Below, piece after piece: positions 33,415 to 35,196 of a DNA stretch of 35,196 bases. The notes beneath the pieces were generated by a model that made no database searches, was not told the origin of the DNA, and saw only the letters and a program-made list of their open reading frames with translations. The stretch is from the NCBI GenBank assembly GCA_905199445.1, contig CAJKGK010000031.1:1-35196 (forward strand). Reading direction: 5' to 3'. The position numbers and the translations under genes were made by a program. This stretch comes from an uncultured Lachnospiraceae bacterium (GTDB lineage: Bacteria > Bacillota > Clostridia > Lachnospirales > Lachnospiraceae). The first letter of the stretch is position 1, and each line of letters begins with the position of its first letter.

Positions 33415-35076
33415 ATGGGTGATTTAATAACAGTAAGCGGAAGTTTTGGAAAAAAAGATTATCCTAAAGGAACTATTTTAGGGGATATTGCCGATGATTT
33501 TCAGAAAGAATATAAAAATGATATTATTCTTGCCAAAGTGAATGGAAAGCTTAGAGAACTGTTTAAGCATCTTAATGGAGATGCCCAAATTGAATTTGTG
33601 ACAACCGGAGAGAAAATCGGTCATCAGACCTATGCCCGTACGGCAACCATGCTGCTGACCAAAGCCGTGGCTGATGTGGTGGGAACAGACCAGATGAAAA
33701 AGCTGGTGGTCCATTACTCGGTGAGCAAAGGCTATTACTGTGAACTGGGGGAGAACACGCCGATTACTCAAGAACTGCTGGATCAGATTAAATGCAGAAT
33801 GGATGAACTGGTGGCCTTGAATCTGCCGATACGAAAACGATCTGTAAGTACTGATGAAGCGATTGATATTTTCAGAAATATGAAAATGTATGATAAGGAA
33901 AACCTTTTCAGATACAGAAGGGCATCAAAGGTCAATATTTATAATCTGGACGGAATGGATGATTATAATTACGGTTATATGGCCAGGAGTACAGGGTGTA
34001 TTAAGTATTATGACCTGTATCGGTACGACGATGGTTTTGTTTTGCAGCTGCCTCAGATGTCCAGTCCGGATACGGTAGAAGCCTTTGAACCTTCTCACAA
34101 GCTGTTTCAGGTGCTCAAGCAGTCTACACGGTGGGGGCAGATGTTGGATGTGCGGACCGTGGGCGATCTGAATGATGTGATTGCGCATGGAGGCATTAAT
34201 GATCTGATTCTTGTTCAGGAGGCGCTTCAGGAGAAAAATCTGGCAGAAATCGCGGAGAAAATTGCGGCTATGGGACGAAGGATTGTTTTGATTGCCGGCC
34301 CGTCTTCATCGGGGAAAACAACATTTTCCCATCGGCTGTCCGTACAGCTTCGGGCACATGGACTTAAGCCGCATCCTATCCCAGTGGATGATTATTTCGT
34401 GGATCGGGAAAGAACACCCTTGGATGAATTTGGAAAACCAAATTTTGAATGTCTTGGGGCATTGGATGTGGACCTTTTTAACGAGCATATGAGTGCCCTG
34501 CTGCGGGGAGAGCGGGTAGAGCTGCCTAATTTTAATTTTATTACAGGAAAACGGGAATATAAAGGTAATTATAAGCAGATCGGCCGGGATGATATTTTAG
34601 TCATCGAGGGGATTCACGGGCTTAATGATCAGCTTAGCTATAGCATTCACAAGGATATGAAGTTTAAAATTTATATCAGTGCCCTGACGCAGCTGAATGT
34701 GGATGAACATAACCGTATACCTACGACCGATGGCCGCCTGATTCGCCGAATCGTCCGGGATGCGGCAAAGCGTGGCGCCAGCTGCAGCCATACAATCGCC
34801 ATGTGGGATTCTGTTCGCCGGGGCGAGGAGGAAAACATATTTCCATTTCAGGAGGAGGCTGACGCCATGTTTAACTCGGCACTGATTTATGAGTTGGCTG
34901 TACTCAAGCAGTATGCTCAGCCTCAGCTGTTTTCCATCGGCCGGGATGCGCCGGAGTATGATGAAGCCAAAAGACTTCTTAAATTTTTAGACTATTTCCT
35001 GGGCGTAAGCAGTGAAAATGTTCCCAATAACTCAATTTTAAGAGAATTTATTGGAAATGGTTGTTTTAAGGTTTAA
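33415..35076 (+). CDS. Nucleoside (uridine) kinase with N-terminal TGS and ThrRS-like domains
   Basis: A 553-aa fusion. Residues 1-62 are a TGS domain (LITVSGSFGKKDYPKGTILG) of the type found in threonyl-tRNA synthetase and RelA. About 65-230 resembles the second accessory/editing domain of ThrRS (HQTYARTATMLLTKAV), but the paired His of the active editing site are not kept. About 285-500 is a P-loop nucleoside kinase with GPSSSGKT (295-302), PVDDYF and a VIEGIHGLN Walker-B-like motif. Full-length copies of this fusion occur widely in Clostridia, and the kinase probably acts on uridine or a related nucleoside. AGGAGG (33402-33407) is 7 bases from the ATG. The rnpB promoter lies within its last codons. 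Confidence 0.9.
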   Translation: MGDLITVSGSFGKKDYPKGTILGDIADDFQKEYKNDIILAKVNGKLRELFKHLNGDAQIEFVTTGEKIGHQTYARTATMLLTKAVADVVGTDQMKKLVVHYSVSKGYYCELGENTPITQELLDQIKCRMDELVALNLPIRKRSVSTDEAIDIFRNMKMYDKENLFRYRRASKVNIYNLDGMDDYNYGYMARSTGCIKYYDLYRYDDGFVLQLPQMSSPDTVEAFEPSHKLFQVLKQSTRWGQMLDVRTVGDLNDVIAHGGINDLILVQEALQEKNLAEIAEKIAAMGRRIVLIAGPSSSGKTTFSHRLSVQLRAHGLKPHPIPVDDYFVDRERTPLDEFGKPNFECLGALDVDLFNEHMSALLRGERVELPNFNFITGKREYKGNYKQIGRDDILVIEGIHGLNDQLSYSIHKDMKFKIYISALTQLNVDEHNRIPTTDGRLIRRIVRDAAKRGASCSHTIAMWDSVRRGEEENIFPFQEEADAMFNSALIYELAVLKQYAQPQLFSIGRDAPEYDEAKRLLKFLDYFLGVSSENVPNNSILREFIGNGCFKV

Positions 35077-35089
35077 ACTGTGTTATGAT
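35061..35089 (+). promoter_or_regulatory. rnpB promoter, overlapping the kinase gene end
   Basis: TTGTTT (35061-35066), 17 bases, then TATGAT (35084-35089). Transcription would begin near 35096, where the RNase P RNA begins. The -35 is inside the last codons of the kinase gene, whose stop is at 35074-35076. Confidence 0.7.
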
Positions 35090-35095
35090 AATATG

Positions 35096-35196
35096 CGAGT
35101 CTGCTAAATGATCGCGGCTGTACGTAACGAAAGGGTACAGGTGAGGAAAGTCCGGGCTTCGCAGGGCAGGATGCCGGATAACGTCCGGTGGAGGTG
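35096..35196 (+). ncRNA. rnpB: RNase P RNA, 5' part (cut by window end)
   Basis: RNA component of RNase P, which trims the 5' end of tRNA precursors. The universal core GAGGAAAGTCCGGGCT is at 35143-35158. It is preceded by a P3-like hairpin (CTGTAC/GTACAG) and followed by GCAGGGCAGGATGCCGGATAACGTCCGG, the typical P5-P7 to P8-P9 continuation. Only about 100 of an expected 350-400 bases are in the window. Class A or B cannot be decided from this part. Confidence 0.93.

Overview
This is one contiguous stretch of chromosome from a low-to-moderate GC Firmicute, most likely a gut member of the Lachnospiraceae or a related Clostridia lineage. Three things point there: the strong AGGAGG-type ribosome sites and frequent TTG/GTG starts, the Firmicutes-type block mutY / dgt-dnaG-rpoD-trmK-nif3, and the mix of families (oleate hydratase, ferredoxin-tailed aldo/keto reductase, XpaC-TelA, TGS-nucleoside kinase). 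Almost every gene is on the + strand. Coding density is very high and no intergenic gap reaches 300 bases. I see no transposase, integrase, tRNA, CRISPR array or broken gene.

Layout. 1-2360: tail of an unidentified gene, a strong terminator, then a monocistronic oleate hydratase with its own terminator. 2436-4353: a PP2C phosphatase and a cytosolic transglutaminase-like protein. 4350-7937: a packed run of an aldo/keto reductase with two 4Fe-4S motifs, a GNAT acetyltransferase, a Dabb barrel protein, a YkgJ cysteine-cluster protein and a lone NuoE-type [2Fe-2S] protein. 8048-9410: enolase and its terminator. 9550-14702: a giant MacB/FtsX-type ABC ATPase-permease fusion, a dihydrouridine synthase and a CDP-alcohol phosphatidyltransferase. 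14748-16606: a soluble ABC-like ATPase and a GH43 glycosidase, closed by a terminator. 16613-21808: a promoter, sbcD-sbcC and a small membrane protein. 21833-25222 and on to 26419: a PAT-like acetyltransferase facing left, a CARF-nuclease (Card1/DUF1887-like) protein, then the XpaC-TelA pair behind a strong palindromic promoter. 26430-27473: mutY facing left. 27729-33389: dgt, dnaG, rpoD, trmK and a Nif3-like gene. 33415-35196: a TGS-domain nucleoside kinase and the start of rnpB, which runs off the end of the window.

Most of the window is housekeeping: DNA repair and replication (SbcCD, MutY, Dgt, DnaG), transcription (RpoD), tRNA handling (Dus, TrmK, RNase P), lipid synthesis (PgsA-like) and glycolysis (enolase). 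The least ordinary parts are the orphan CARF-nuclease with altered ligand-loop and nuclease residues, the 63-64-residue triplicate repeat in the outer domain of the ABC fusion, the aldo/keto reductase-like protein without the canonical catalytic Tyr and Lys, and the orphan NuoE-like protein. All family assignments were made by eye from motifs, with no database search.
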